This document shows, piece by piece, positions 1-8,054 of a stretch of DNA of 13,577 bases. The notes under the pieces are model-generated. The model saw only the letters and a list, made by a program, of their open reading frames with translations, ran no database searches and was not told the DNA's origin. The DNA lies in assembly GCA_035558335.1 (NCBI GenBank), contig DATMCM010000626.1:1-13577 (forward strand), read 5' to 3'. Both the position numbers and the translations under genes were made by a program. This stretch comes from Onstottus_B sp035558335. Its GTDB lineage: Bacteria; Acidobacteriota; Blastocatellia; UBA7656. Positions within the stretch are counted from its first letter, which is position 1; every line of letters begins with the position of its first letter.

Positions 1-42
1 CAACGTGCTCGCGCTCGCCCTGAGATTTCTTGTCCTACTCAT
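1..42 (-). CDS. N-terminal fragment of an unknown protein, cut by the left edge
   Basis: An ATG at 42-40 on the minus strand opens 14 codons without a stop (MSRTRNLRASASTL) before the window ends. What makes it credible is the ribosome binding site: GGAGG at 52-48 lies 5 bases upstream of the ATG, among the best sites in the window. The strand matches the neighbouring PBP gene. The fragment is basic and could be the start of a signal peptide or of a cytoplasmic protein. No function can be given from 14 residues, and chance occurrence of a good site before a short open stretch is possible. Confidence 0.45.
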   Translation of the reverse strand, partial: MSRTRNLRASASTL

Positions 43-445
43 GTCAACCTCCGAAATGAACGCACGTCTCACGATACGATTAGACTGTGTGCTGGATAAT
101 AAGATTCATCCCACGGACAAAAACGTTGCAATCCCTTGCACGCGATACCGCAGCCGACAAATAGAATATTAATACACGACGCCGTGTTTTAGGTAAACGA
201 TTTTCGACTGGGTTGCGGTTCTCCCAGCACCCCGGAGTTCACCCCCGGGCGGGCCGAGAGAGAAAGGACGAGTACACTGGCTTTAATTGTGGATTTCAGG
301 CAATTCTCTTGTCTGCCCTTCTACATTATGAGCTGTGGGTGAGAAGCACGGTGAACAGGCCAAACTGATCCACGCTGCACGCAACTGGCAGTGAATGCCT
401 CGGCAAAAGAAAACCGAATGCCGACATATCCCAATGCTTTAACCT
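43..445. other. Intergenic stretch without a convincing gene
   Basis: About 400 bases lie between the stop of the PBP gene and the start of the left-edge gene. Open frames here are short, lack ribosome binding sites and overlap the PBP gene. The stretch should contain the PBP transcript's 3' end and the promoter of the left-edge gene, but I see no clear sigma70 -35/-10 pair and no hairpin followed by a T-run. A locally C/G-rich segment around 218-262 contains a short CCCGG/CCGGG inverted repeat (232-250 region) and contrasts with the A/T-rich 150-205 stretch beside it. No known riboswitch or tRNA motif is visible. Confidence 0.5.
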
Positions 446-2983
446 TTACTCGCGGTGGAACTCCGGGCGGCACCTTTCGCGAGGTTCGTTGCCGGGCTCA
501 AAACTGCGCTTCTCAGTGTGCGGACAGTAAGGCGAGGCAATCAAACCCGTCTCAACGCACACTTCCAGTGATACCTGGTGAGAGACAACCACAATTCCTT
601 CAACATCCGATCCGGGAACGTCAGTAGGCAACGGCGTATCCACTGGCGTAACCAGATCAGCCGCCCCCGGGTCCAGTTCAGCATCCGCCGGCGGCTCCTG
701 GACGCAGTTCGAAGTAGGCTCGGTGCCGGCAATGAATATCTCCAGTCTGCGTTCGAGCGATTCAGGGCCGGCCAGGCATCCTGTCGTGGGATCAATTACC
801 GCGGAAACGATTCCGCCTGGTCTGGGAAACGAATCGCCTCCAAGCTCTGGACATAGATCGAGCGCTTGTTTCATGAAATCAGCCCAGATAGGAAGCGCGG
901 CGTCCGACGCTTTAAGCTGAAGATCGCGATTGTCGTCGAAGCCCACCCAAACAGCGCACACAATCCGAGGAGTGTAGCCGACAAACCACCCGTCGCTCGA
1001 GGTTCCGGTCTTTGCCGCCAACGCGCCCTTGAGCCCCATGCCGCGCAGCTTCGACGCAGTTCCACTATCGACGACCGACTGCAACATATTAGTCATCAAG
1101 TAAGCGACCTGCGGCGAGAAGACGTATGTGCTTGCCGCCTGCAAGCGTTCGGATGAGCCCGGTCCATCCGGCCCCGCAGTGCTTCGTATCGGAATGGGTC
1201 GAAGCGCCATACCTTCATTGGCAAACGCAGTGTATGCTCCTGCGAGCTCGAGCGGTGAGACTTCGCTTGCGCCAAGCGCCATTGAAGGATAAACCCGCGG
1301 CCTCTGGAGCCCACTCTTCTCAGCCACGTCGGCGACATTGCCAAGACCCACGCTCATGGCGAGCGAAACCGCGGGCACGTTAAGCGAACGCCTCAAAGCT
1401 TCGCGCAGAGTCACATTTCGATTTGTAAAGCCGCCGTGATAGTCAGTCGGTTTGTACTCGGATCGACCGCCGTCATAACTGAAAGCCTGCGGAGTGTCTG
1501 AGAGCAGACTGGCAGCTGTGTATGAGCGGCTATTAAATGCCGTCGCATACACAAAGGGCTTAAACGCAGAACCGGGTTGACGTTTTGCATCAGTAGCGCG
1601 ATTGAGTTGGCTTTCATCGTAGCTCCGGCCGCCGACCATCGCGACCACCTCGCCGATGTGAGAGTCCAAGGCTACAAGTGCGGCCTGTACCCGCTGCGGC
1701 GTAGCATCTTTGCGGGTCGAGCGGCCCAGGACCTTGTCAAGCTTTTCGGTCTGGCGGGTCAGCGCTTCGTAAGCTGCGCGTTCTAGTCGAGGATCCATAG
1801 TGGTGGTGATTCGCTGCCGAGATGACAATCCGGTAGTGGCATAGCGCGCGTCTAGAAACCTCTGCGCGTAGTCAATAAAATAGCTCGCGCCGTAGTCTCC
1901 TGTTGTCTCGTGCTTCTTGATCTGAAGCGGCTCAGCCTTTGCCGCCTCGCTCGCGTCGAACGAGATTGCTCCGGTATCAACCATAGCATCGAGAACGTGG
2001 TTGCGACGTTCGACTCCACGAGCAGGGTCTCGATGCGCCGAGTAGCGGTTCGGGGCGCATATCAATCCTGCAAGAAAGGCCGTCTCTCCTAACGTCAGAT
2101 CAGCTAGTTTCTTATCGAAGTATACCTGCGCTGCTTGCGCGAAGCCGTTGACGGCGAATGTTCCGCTCTGGCCTAGATACACATCGTTGCAATAGACAGT
2201 GAATATCTGCGCCTTGGATAGACGCGACTCGAGTATCACCGCCATCGCCGCTTCTTTGATCTTGCGACTGAATTTGCGATCGGCGGTAAGGAAATCGTTT
2301 TTGATAAGCTGCTGGGTCAGAGTTGAGCCTCCTTGCACCAGCTCACCCTGATCGAGATCTGCTTTCAGGGCTCGAAGAATGCCGCGCCAGTCAATCCCGT
2401 TGTGGCTAAAGAAACGCCGGTCTTCAACCGCCACGATCGCATCTCGAAGCGTTTCCGGAATGTCCGAGAATTGGACGGCTATCTTCTTGCGATGGTCGCC
2501 GTCGCGCACCGCGGCCAACAGTCCGCCCTCGATCGGGGCGGATTTCAAACGCTCGCCAGTTGCCGAGCTTGTCATTGAAGCGACGCGCCCGTTCTTGTCA
2601 ACATGGATGCGCACAGGATAGAGACCGCGTTGACTGGAAACCGAATTGCCCGGAACGACTTCTATTTCGTCGCCGGCAACTTCGTATGAGCCAATGATGT
2701 TCTCGTCAGCTTCAGCAGTCTTTTGGTGGTAACCTGCCGATTCCACGTACTCAATCAGTTCATTGATTGGAAGCCGATCTCCCACCGACACTTTGAATGG
2801 GCCCGCGAATATCCCGACTGAGTCATCCATGAAACTCTTCTGAAGGCGAGCATCGATCTCAGCGGCGAACTTGCCATAGTAATAGACGCTGACCGCCGAA
2901 AACGCCGCGACTAGAATTCCAATTACCAGAAGGACTTGGGGTTGCACGACCCTTCGGCCCAATGCCTTTAGCTTTCCGGGCAT
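446..2983 (-). CDS. Bifunctional class A penicillin-binding protein, PBP1b type
   Basis: This enzyme polymerises lipid II into glycan strands and cross-links the peptides, working in the periplasm from an inner-membrane anchor. Counting from the ATG at 2983 it has 845 residues. A membrane segment (about 16-36) is followed by a UB2H-like region (about 70-140). The GT51 glycosyltransferase has VAVEDRRFFSHNGID with catalytic Glu187, GGSTLTQQLIKN (218-229) and the RKIKEA and YLGQ motifs. The transpeptidase has SAFK (Ser472, Lys475), SLN (533-535) and KTG (658-660), so both activities look intact. The C-terminus carries two Cys-containing motifs, around 728-760 and 803-838. A longer frame begins at TTG 3037, 18 codons upstream. 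Neither start has a good ribosome binding site; ATG is chosen because it puts a short basic stretch before the membrane helix. The gene stands alone, with gaps of over 300 bases on both sides. Confidence 0.95.
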   Translation of the reverse strand: MPGKLKALGRRVVQPQVLLVIGILVAAFSAVSVYYYGKFAAEIDARLQKSFMDDSVGIFAGPFKVSVGDRLPINELIEYVESAGYHQKTAEADENIIGSYEVAGDEIEVVPGNSVSSQRGLYPVRIHVDKNGRVASMTSSATGERLKSAPIEGGLLAAVRDGDHRKKIAVQFSDIPETLRDAIVAVEDRRFFSHNGIDWRGILRALKADLDQGELVQGGSTLTQQLIKNDFLTADRKFSRKIKEAAMAVILESRLSKAQIFTVYCNDVYLGQSGTFAVNGFAQAAQVYFDKKLADLTLGETAFLAGLICAPNRYSAHRDPARGVERRNHVLDAMVDTGAISFDASEAAKAEPLQIKKHETTGDYGASYFIDYAQRFLDARYATTGLSSRQRITTTMDPRLERAAYEALTRQTEKLDKVLGRSTRKDATPQRVQAALVALDSHIGEVVAMVGGRSYDESQLNRATDAKRQPGSAFKPFVYATAFNSRSYTAASLLSDTPQAFSYDGGRSEYKPTDYHGGFTNRNVTLREALRRSLNVPAVSLAMSVGLGNVADVAEKSGLQRPRVYPSMALGASEVSPLELAGAYTAFANEGMALRPIPIRSTAGPDGPGSSERLQAASTYVFSPQVAYLMTNMLQSVVDSGTASKLRGMGLKGALAAKTGTSSDGWFVGYTPRIVCAVWVGFDDNRDLQLKASDAALPIWADFMKQALDLCPELGGDSFPRPGGIVSAVIDPTTGCLAGPESLERRLEIFIAGTEPTSNCVQEPPADAELDPGAADLVTPVDTPLPTDVPGSDVEGIVVVSHQVSLEVCVETGLIASPYCPHTEKRSFEPGNEPRERCRPEFHRE

Positions 2984-3337
2984 GAGGTTCGAAATCGCTG
3001 TGAGAAGGTCGTCGAACGATCGAACAACTCCTTGCAATTGATTCGGGCGTCAAATGCGCGGCGCGCTTGATAACCAGCGTGCGACGCCGAGCCCGTGTAC
3101 TGTTTCCGATTCTGATATCCTTTGCGACTTGCATGGTTTCCTACAGCGCAATGCAAGTGCCAAGCTCGCGGCAACTCTTACAGCGGCCGGCTTAAGCCCT
3201 GGTTTGAAACGAGAAAGGTCGACTAGCGGGGTACAGCTGGTCATAGAGCCGGTGGAGTCAATCCGTACACACCCAGAATCTGAAAAGGCGGTTTCACACA
3301 GAGACTCTCAGAAGGCGATTGAGGCGTTAGGCGGCGG
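2984..3337. other. Intergenic stretch between PBP and DUF4956 genes
   Basis: About 350 bases without a gene I can support; up to 54 of them would be coding if the PBP starts at TTG 3037. Open frames of 64-97 codons exist on both strands but have no ribosome binding site and no recognisable composition or motif. The PBP promoter should be here, yet no clean -35/-10 pair is visible. A perfect 10-bp palindrome GGCTTAAGCC sits at 3189-3198 and could be an operator half-site or chance. Confidence 0.45.
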
Positions 3338-4447
3338 CTACCGATAGACGTACGAACTGGTTTTCTTCTGGTCCCACTGAATGCTGTCTATATTCTCGGG
3401 GTCAGACGCAAAAATCTCTTCGCTGAGCTTATCGGTGCTTAGTTCGCCACTGACATTCACGTAATAAACGATCTTGGCGATTGGGTTATCAGGATCTTCG
3501 CGATCCATTTGCCGTAGCTCGCTGGTTATGTTTCGCTTTTCGAAGACTTCCCTAAGTATCTCGTCGGTGTCGTCTATCTTTCGTGTAGCTACGGTCAGCT
3601 CCATGGCACGAAAGACCTGCTCAGGCTCGAAGTATTCGAGCAGCGACAACATCAATAACACGAACACCGATAGAATCAAGGCAAGCTGAATCTTGCCGAC
3701 TCCGCTTGCCAGGCCTATGGCGAGGCTGATCAAGAGCACTGTGATTTCCTTCGGATCACGAATATTCGTTCGAAACCGAACGAGAGACGCCGCAGCGAAA
3801 ATGCCGAACGCCCTGGCTGCATTGTCCGACACTATCATCATTAACGCGGCAGCAACGACGGCCAGAAGTATTTGAGTTTGTGCCACATACGGGTTCCGTT
3901 GGAATATGGGCAAGTCGCGGCGCGGTCGAAAGGCAAGCACCGCCGTAAGCAACGCCGCCAACGCAAGCCTAAAGGTGATCTTCGCGACGGCCACCGGCCA
4001 TGTCTCGTTCTCTTGCGGATCCGAACCTTGCAGACCCAGCAGCTCCGTCAGCGAGGAGTGGCCGTCGTTTGAGGGTGGAGTCTGTGCAGCGGCGGCTGAC
4101 GGCGGGCCTTGCCTCGGCGCTGACTGAACACCTTTCGGGCTGCCGCGCATAAGTAAATACGCCAGGACTACAACGACGACTACACAAGCAACAAGCCCGG
4201 CCACAGTTAAGATCCGTTTGGAGTTCGAAGATGAGACACGCCCAATTATTCGTTCGCGCGCAAGTGAGTAGGCGCGGCGAATCGTCTCTTGGGCGCCGGA
4301 ACGGATCTCAGCCCACCCGTTCGTATCTTGCTCGACCGCGGGCTTATCTGCGCCCTCCTCTTCTTGCTGCCGATCTGACGCTCGATTGCCGTTCATTCGG
4401 GATACCCTCGACTCGAAGTCCGGCGAATTTATCAAATCGCCTGCCAT
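3338..4447 (-). CDS. DUF4956/MgtC-like integral membrane protein
   Basis: The 369-residue product has a polar N-terminus (1-78), a strong membrane helix (79-100), and an Ala/Pro/Ser-rich linker (104-148). A multi-helix core follows at about 150-271, and then a soluble tail (275-369). The core contains SLVRFRTNIRDPKEI (221-235) followed by SLAIGLASGVG, the signature pattern of the DUF4956 family, related to MgtC. The tail looks like a small alpha/beta (ACT-like) domain, as in MgtC relatives. The family's biochemical role is unsettled; some members occur beside polyphosphate-polymerase (VTC) genes, which are not present here. The N-terminal helix plus linker is extra compared with a bare DUF4956 core. 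An ATG at 4396 (codon 18) has GAGGG 8 bases upstream and may be the true start. The gene follows the GCS2-like ligase by 111 bases on the same strand and could be transcribed with it. Confidence 0.8.
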   Translation of the reverse strand: MAGDLINSPDFESRVSRMNGNRASDRQQEEEGADKPAVEQDTNGWAEIRSGAQETIRRAYSLARERIIGRVSSSNSKRILTVAGLVACVVVVVVLAYLLMRGSPKGVQSAPRQGPPSAAAAQTPPSNDGHSSLTELLGLQGSDPQENETWPVAVAKITFRLALAALLTAVLAFRPRRDLPIFQRNPYVAQTQILLAVVAAALMMIVSDNAARAFGIFAAASLVRFRTNIRDPKEITVLLISLAIGLASGVGKIQLALILSVFVLLMLSLLEYFEPEQVFRAMELTVATRKIDDTDEILREVFEKRNITSELRQMDREDPDNPIAKIVYYVNVSGELSTDKLSEEIFASDPENIDSIQWDQKKTSSYVYR

Positions 4448-4558
4448 CTGCGTAGCAAATAGGGCTCCGCAGGAATTCCGCGGGAATGTTTGGGTGGATT
4501 CGGGCGAGTTTAGGAGCTCAGAACCCCAATATTCCTGATGAATAGAGACGCGAAACCC

Positions 4559-5659
4559 TTATTCGACGCCTTCCATAGTTTCCTTGATGAGCTGGTCCAC
4601 GACGGCCTTGAGATCGCCCGTCTCCTCAAAAGTTCGCAGTTGCCGGTCTGCGCTGGTCCCATCCTTCATGATGGTGTGCACGTACTCGATCTCCTTGCGG
4701 CTGCCAAGCTCGTCAACTACGTCATCAACGAATTCGAGCAATTCCAGGATCAGGTCGCGGACCGGAACTTCTGTCTGCTTGCCGAAATCTATGAGCTTTC
4801 CGTCTAATCCCCATCGGACCGCGCGCCACTTGTTCTCCTGGATCAGCGCGCGCCGGTAAAGCCGGAAGCCCATATTCTGGCGATACAACTTGTTGAGCTT
4901 TGCGACGATGGCCTGGATCAACGCTGCGATGGCGATGACTTCGTCTACTTTCGAAGGTATGTCGCAGACTCGAAACTCGAGCGTCGGGAACGTAGGATGC
5001 GGCCGCACATCCCACCAGATTTTTTTTGGCCGGTCGATGCAACCGGTCTTCAGCAGCAGGTTCACATAATTGTCAAACTCGGAATACGAACCAAAGTAGT
5101 CGGGGATGTCAGTGCGTGGAAATTTCTTGAATATTTCCGAGCGATAGCTCTTTAGCCCAGTCTTGGTTCCCATCCAGAACGGGGAACTCGTCGAGAGCGC
5201 CAGCAGGTGAGGCAAAAAGTATCGCGCTGCGTTCATCAGGTGGATTTGCGATTCACGATCGTCTATACCGACGTGAACATGCATACCGAATATCAGTAGC
5301 GATTCGGCAAGCACCTGCATCTCGTCAATCAGGCTGGCGTAGTGGACATCGGGAGTGATCTTCTGATCTTTCCAGCTCGAGAACGGGTGTGTGGAGGCGG
5401 CGGCGATGCGAAGACCCTTCGTTCCCGCCAAAGTCGAAACTGTGCGACGAAGCTTTATCAGATCAGCCCGCGCTTCTTGAATGTTGTTGCAGATGCCGGT
5501 CCCGATCTCAATCATCGACTGATGCATTTCCGGCTTTACCTGTTCACCGAGGAGCATCCGACCCTCATCGATCATCTCGGTGATGTGAGACCTCAGCTCT
5601 CGAGTTTCGGGATCGATTATCTGAAACTCTTCTTCGATTCCCAGCGTGAAGTCAGCCAT
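4559..5659 (-). CDS. Carboxylate-amine ligase, YbdK/GCS2 family
   Basis: The 366-residue protein belongs to the glutamate-cysteine ligase type 2 family, which forms amide bonds between a carboxylate (often the glutamate side chain) and an amine using ATP. Signature motifs are GIEEEFQ (7-13), a QSMIEIGTGIC stretch (47-57), GMHVHVGI (125-132) and WWDVRPHPTFPTLEFR (215-230). These supply the acidic metal/ATP ligands and the conserved His and Arg residues. Length is normal for the family. E. coli YbdK has only weak gamma-glutamylcysteine ligase activity, so the true substrate of such proteins is usually unknown. The ATG start is supported by GAGAGG 8 bases upstream. It is the last of three consecutive ligase genes and is separated from the permuted ATP-grasp gene by 84 bases holding a strong hairpin. 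I infer that it acts in the same pathway as the two ATP-grasp enzymes. Confidence 0.9.
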   Translation of the reverse strand: MADFTLGIEEEFQIIDPETRELRSHITEMIDEGRMLLGEQVKPEMHQSMIEIGTGICNNIQEARADLIKLRRTVSTLAGTKGLRIAAASTHPFSSWKDQKITPDVHYASLIDEMQVLAESLLIFGMHVHVGIDDRESQIHLMNAARYFLPHLLALSTSSPFWMGTKTGLKSYRSEIFKKFPRTDIPDYFGSYSEFDNYVNLLLKTGCIDRPKKIWWDVRPHPTFPTLEFRVCDIPSKVDEVIAIAALIQAIVAKLNKLYRQNMGFRLYRRALIQENKWRAVRWGLDGKLIDFGKQTEVPVRDLILELLEFVDDVVDELGSRKEIEYVHTIMKDGTSADRQLRTFEETGDLKAVVDQLIKETMEGVE

Positions 5660-5673
5660 CTGAGCTACCTCTC

Positions 5674-5715
5674 GATTCTTGGATCTACCGGCGAGAAGCT
5701 ACCCATCCAAGAATC
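5674..5715 (-). promoter_or_regulatory. Perfect 11-bp hairpin in the leader of the GCS2-like ligase gene
   Basis: GATTCTTGGAT at 5674-5684 is the exact reverse complement of ATCCAAGAATC at 5705-5715, with a 20-base loop. In the minus-strand transcript the 3' arm ends just 2 bases or fewer before the GAGAGG ribosome binding site of the ligase gene. No T-run follows, so it is not a classical terminator. It could be a translational control element, an RNA processing or stability element that sets different expression within the operon, or a protein-binding operator in DNA. The loop contains UCUC, which could pair with GAGA of the binding site; that pairing is speculative. Confidence 0.65.
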
Positions 5716-5743
5716 AACAATTCAAACTACTTCGATGCCACAG

Positions 5744-7087
5744 TTAGTCCACAATCATCGTCGGCACCATTCCGGCTCCGGAAGTTACGTTTGCTAGCGA
5801 GGACGAAGAGAGCCGTGTGAACGCGCCTCGGACGCGCCCGAAAAACAACAGCGGATCAAGGTCCAACAACTGTTCGATCATTTGCACCTCGCCGGCTTCG
5901 GCGTTCACGTAGGGAAAAATCTCCCGCGACGTCATCACGCGCTCCTGGACAAGATAGTCTCCGTCGAGCGCCTTGCGTATCGCTTGATCCCAGGCGTTCT
6001 CGTCCGATTCCCAGCCGATGTAGATTCCGTGCCCGCCGTAGTCGTCGTTAGGCTTCAGCACGAGCGTAGTCCTGTTGCGACGCACGAAATCCAGCAAGTC
6101 GATCACGTCACCGGCGTGCGTCGTCTTGATCTCCTCGACTCGTCTCGTCCACGGCACCGATTGGCGAATCGCCTCTCGCTCAGCGTCCGAAAAGTAATGC
6201 TGATGCCGCTCGTCGGTCAGCACCCCGAACAGCATCTTCTTGTGAACGTACTTCGTTCGAAAGGAATTGACGAACACCGCAGCGCCGGTACGATATGCTT
6301 CGACAAACGGACGGCACTCGTCGATCTTCTCCAGCAGCTCAGTCGTAAGAACACGTCGATAAACCAGGTCGATTTTGAAGTCGCCATGGTGAAGCTTCCC
6401 TTCCCTCAGCTCCAGGTCCCGCGGGTCAGCAATCGTCGCCGCGTACCCCCGGCTCTCGAAGTATTCCTTGAACAGCTCGAACTCGCGTTGCGTTGGCAAC
6501 CCCTTATAGTCGACGATCGCAATCCCGGGTCTCGCGTCGCCTGGCCGCACTCGACGGTAGATCGTCAGCAGCGCATCGAGCATATGCTCCCGGCAATACA
6601 TAGGGGTGACGGAGTGCTTTTGCCTGAACTCCCGCATCAACGGCAGCTCCAGGAACATCTCCGCAGCCACGTCCTGGTAAGCGATGCCCGCCGGGCACTC
6701 GGCATTCAATTCGACGAACTGATATCTATCACTTGTCAAAAACGAATCCAGGCGAGATGTAACCGACACGTCCTGGTAGCCGGGATCCATCGCCACCAAA
6801 TCGCGCTCCTGGGCGGTGAGTCCGATTTGTTCGAGCATCAAACGGTCATCACGAATCGCCTGGCCGACTTTTTCAATAGCTCCCCACACCGTCTCGCAAG
6901 CGGTACTAATTCGTCGCCATTCCGCGCGCGTTACGAAGTGCGGCCGCAGATAGGGCGAAAGCATTCGCCCGCCGAATACGAACCGAACCTGGTTCAATCG
7001 GTCGGTCAAAAAAGCTCGCGAGTCTTCCAGAAGGCCCGGCTCGCATTCGATCAGCGAATTGTAGTCGCGAACTGCCTGACTGCTCAC
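5744..7087 (-). CDS. Circularly permuted ATP-grasp-like amide ligase
   Basis: The product (447 residues from GTG) resembles the circularly permuted ATP-grasp proteins related to glutathionylspermidine synthase. Visible blocks are FVELNAECPAG (124-134), IVDYKGLPTQREFELFKEYF (191-210), VYRR (242-245) and FRTKYVHKK (276-284). Near the C-terminus come the ATP-grasp-like LVLKPNDDYGGHGIYIGW (342-359) and YLVQERV (378-384), followed by a Ser-rich segment with RLSSSSLANVTSGAG (425-439). Finding the nucleotide-binding block after the NAE metal-ligand-like block supports permutation. Members form amide bonds between a carboxylate and an amine; the substrate here is unknown. The start is either TTG 7090 or GTG 7087. 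I chose GTG because GAGG, overlapping the TGA stop of the upstream gene, is 5 bases away. Only 7 bases separate the upstream stop from this start, so translation is very likely coupled. The exact subfamily is uncertain. Confidence 0.8.
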   Translation of the reverse strand: MSSQAVRDYNSLIECEPGLLEDSRAFLTDRLNQVRFVFGGRMLSPYLRPHFVTRAEWRRISTACETVWGAIEKVGQAIRDDRLMLEQIGLTAQERDLVAMDPGYQDVSVTSRLDSFLTSDRYQFVELNAECPAGIAYQDVAAEMFLELPLMREFRQKHSVTPMYCREHMLDALLTIYRRVRPGDARPGIAIVDYKGLPTQREFELFKEYFESRGYAATIADPRDLELREGKLHHGDFKIDLVYRRVLTTELLEKIDECRPFVEAYRTGAAVFVNSFRTKYVHKKMLFGVLTDERHQHYFSDAEREAIRQSVPWTRRVEEIKTTHAGDVIDLLDFVRRNRTTLVLKPNDDYGGHGIYIGWESDENAWDQAIRKALDGDYLVQERVMTSREIFPYVNAEAGEVQMIEQLLDLDPLLFFGRVRGAFTRLSSSSLANVTSGAGMVPTMIVD

Positions 7088-7094
7088 CAAAGCC

Positions 7095-8054
7095 TCATTT
7101 CGCCCTGGCGGGTTGTCCGACGCCCGGCCGTTTGATCTCGCTGCTTAAGAGCTCGTTCCACCGATGATTCGTCAGCGTCGGCTCGCCATGAAGCGCGGTC
7201 TCGATTGCCAGGCCTGCTACCTTCTCGACCATCCATTTGAAGTAGACCGAGCCGACCGACCACCAGTCCGCATCCGGCGCGGGGTTCATATAGTCGATCG
7301 CGTAAGGCGTATCCTCTACGATTGCGAACTCGACGGTGTTGATGTCGTACCCCAGCGCTTCGTTGATCAGAATGGTCTCCCTCCGAACCCGGTCTTCCAT
7401 GTCAGGATCCAGATAGTTGTCCACCACAAGATAGCGCTGGAAGATGGGATCGTAGGCCATCGGGCACACTTCCTTCTTGCCGATGCAATAGGACCGCACG
7501 TAGTGATCGAACGGAATGTACTCCTGCAACACCATGCAATCAGTCCCGCTGGCGTCGTACTTTTCCATCAGCTCTTGGCGATTGTTCACTCGCGAAACGC
7601 CGCGCCAGCCGCCACCATCGTACGGCTTGATGAACGCCGGCAACCCGATGTGCTCGATTATTCCGTCCCAATCAAGCGGGTACTCCAGGTTTCGGAGCGA
7701 CTCGGCCACGACACCTTCTTTGTACTCTTTCTGCGGCAGAAGAATCGTCTTCGGTATCGCGATCCCGAGATAAGTGGCCAGAGAGTAGTTGAAAAATTTG
7801 TCATCAGCCGTCCACCAGAAAGGGTTGTTTATCACCTTCGCGCCCGACAGAACCGCGCTCTTCAAGTAAGCGCGGTAGAACGGGATCTCGTGCGAGATTC
7901 GATCGATGATCACGTCATACTTGCACTTTTCAGCCATCGGGACGCCGCCCAGCATCACGTATTCGGCGGTAACGCCGGCCTTCCGGCGATTGATCTCATC
8001 CAGCAATGCCTGCGGAAAGGTGCCTTCGCGGCCGACAAGCAATCCGACTCTCAT
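7095..8054 (-). CDS. RimK-like ATP-grasp ligase
   Basis: This 319-residue protein has the order expected of a RimK/glutathione-synthetase-type ATP-grasp enzyme. A pre-ATP domain (1-100) is followed by the nucleotide-binding LPAFIKPYDGGGWRGVSRV (138-156) with its Gly-rich loop. MVLQEYIP (174-181) is the adenine-contacting strand. TVEFAIVEDTPYAIDYMNPAPD (240-261) contains the metal-binding Glu, Asp and Asn. Such enzymes activate a carboxylate as acyl phosphate and join it to an amine. Substrates cannot be read from the sequence. The ATG start has GGAGG 5 bases upstream, the strongest initiation site of the operon, and a sigma70-like promoter lies directly before it. It is the first gene of the three-ligase cluster. 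A long plus-strand open frame lies antisense to it and is judged a shadow. Confidence 0.87.
   Translation of the reverse strand: MRVGLLVGREGTFPQALLDEINRRKAGVTAEYVMLGGVPMAEKCKYDVIIDRISHEIPFYRAYLKSAVLSGAKVINNPFWWTADDKFFNYSLATYLGIAIPKTILLPQKEYKEGVVAESLRNLEYPLDWDGIIEHIGLPAFIKPYDGGGWRGVSRVNNRQELMEKYDASGTDCMVLQEYIPFDHYVRSYCIGKKEVCPMAYDPIFQRYLVVDNYLDPDMEDRVRRETILINEALGYDINTVEFAIVEDTPYAIDYMNPAPDADWWSVGSVYFKWMVEKVAGLAIETALHGEPTLTNHRWNELLSSEIKRPGVGQPARAK

Noticed and set aside
3225..3300. tRNA-like stretch containing AGCTGGTCATAGAGC, reminiscent of a D-arm
   Set aside because: The D-stem does not pair, there is no anticodon stem at the right distance and no GGTTCRA T-loop.
4465..4486. Near-palindrome around GGAATTCC before the DUF4956 gene
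   Set aside because: The match is imperfect, short and isolated; it could be an operator but nothing supports it beyond the symmetry.
5882..7135. 417-codon plus-strand open frame antisense to the permuted ATP-grasp gene
   Set aside because: It lies wholly opposite a gene with recognisable family motifs, has no ribosome binding site that I can see and gives an Arg/His/Val/Gln-rich product typical of antisense shadows in GC-rich coding DNA.
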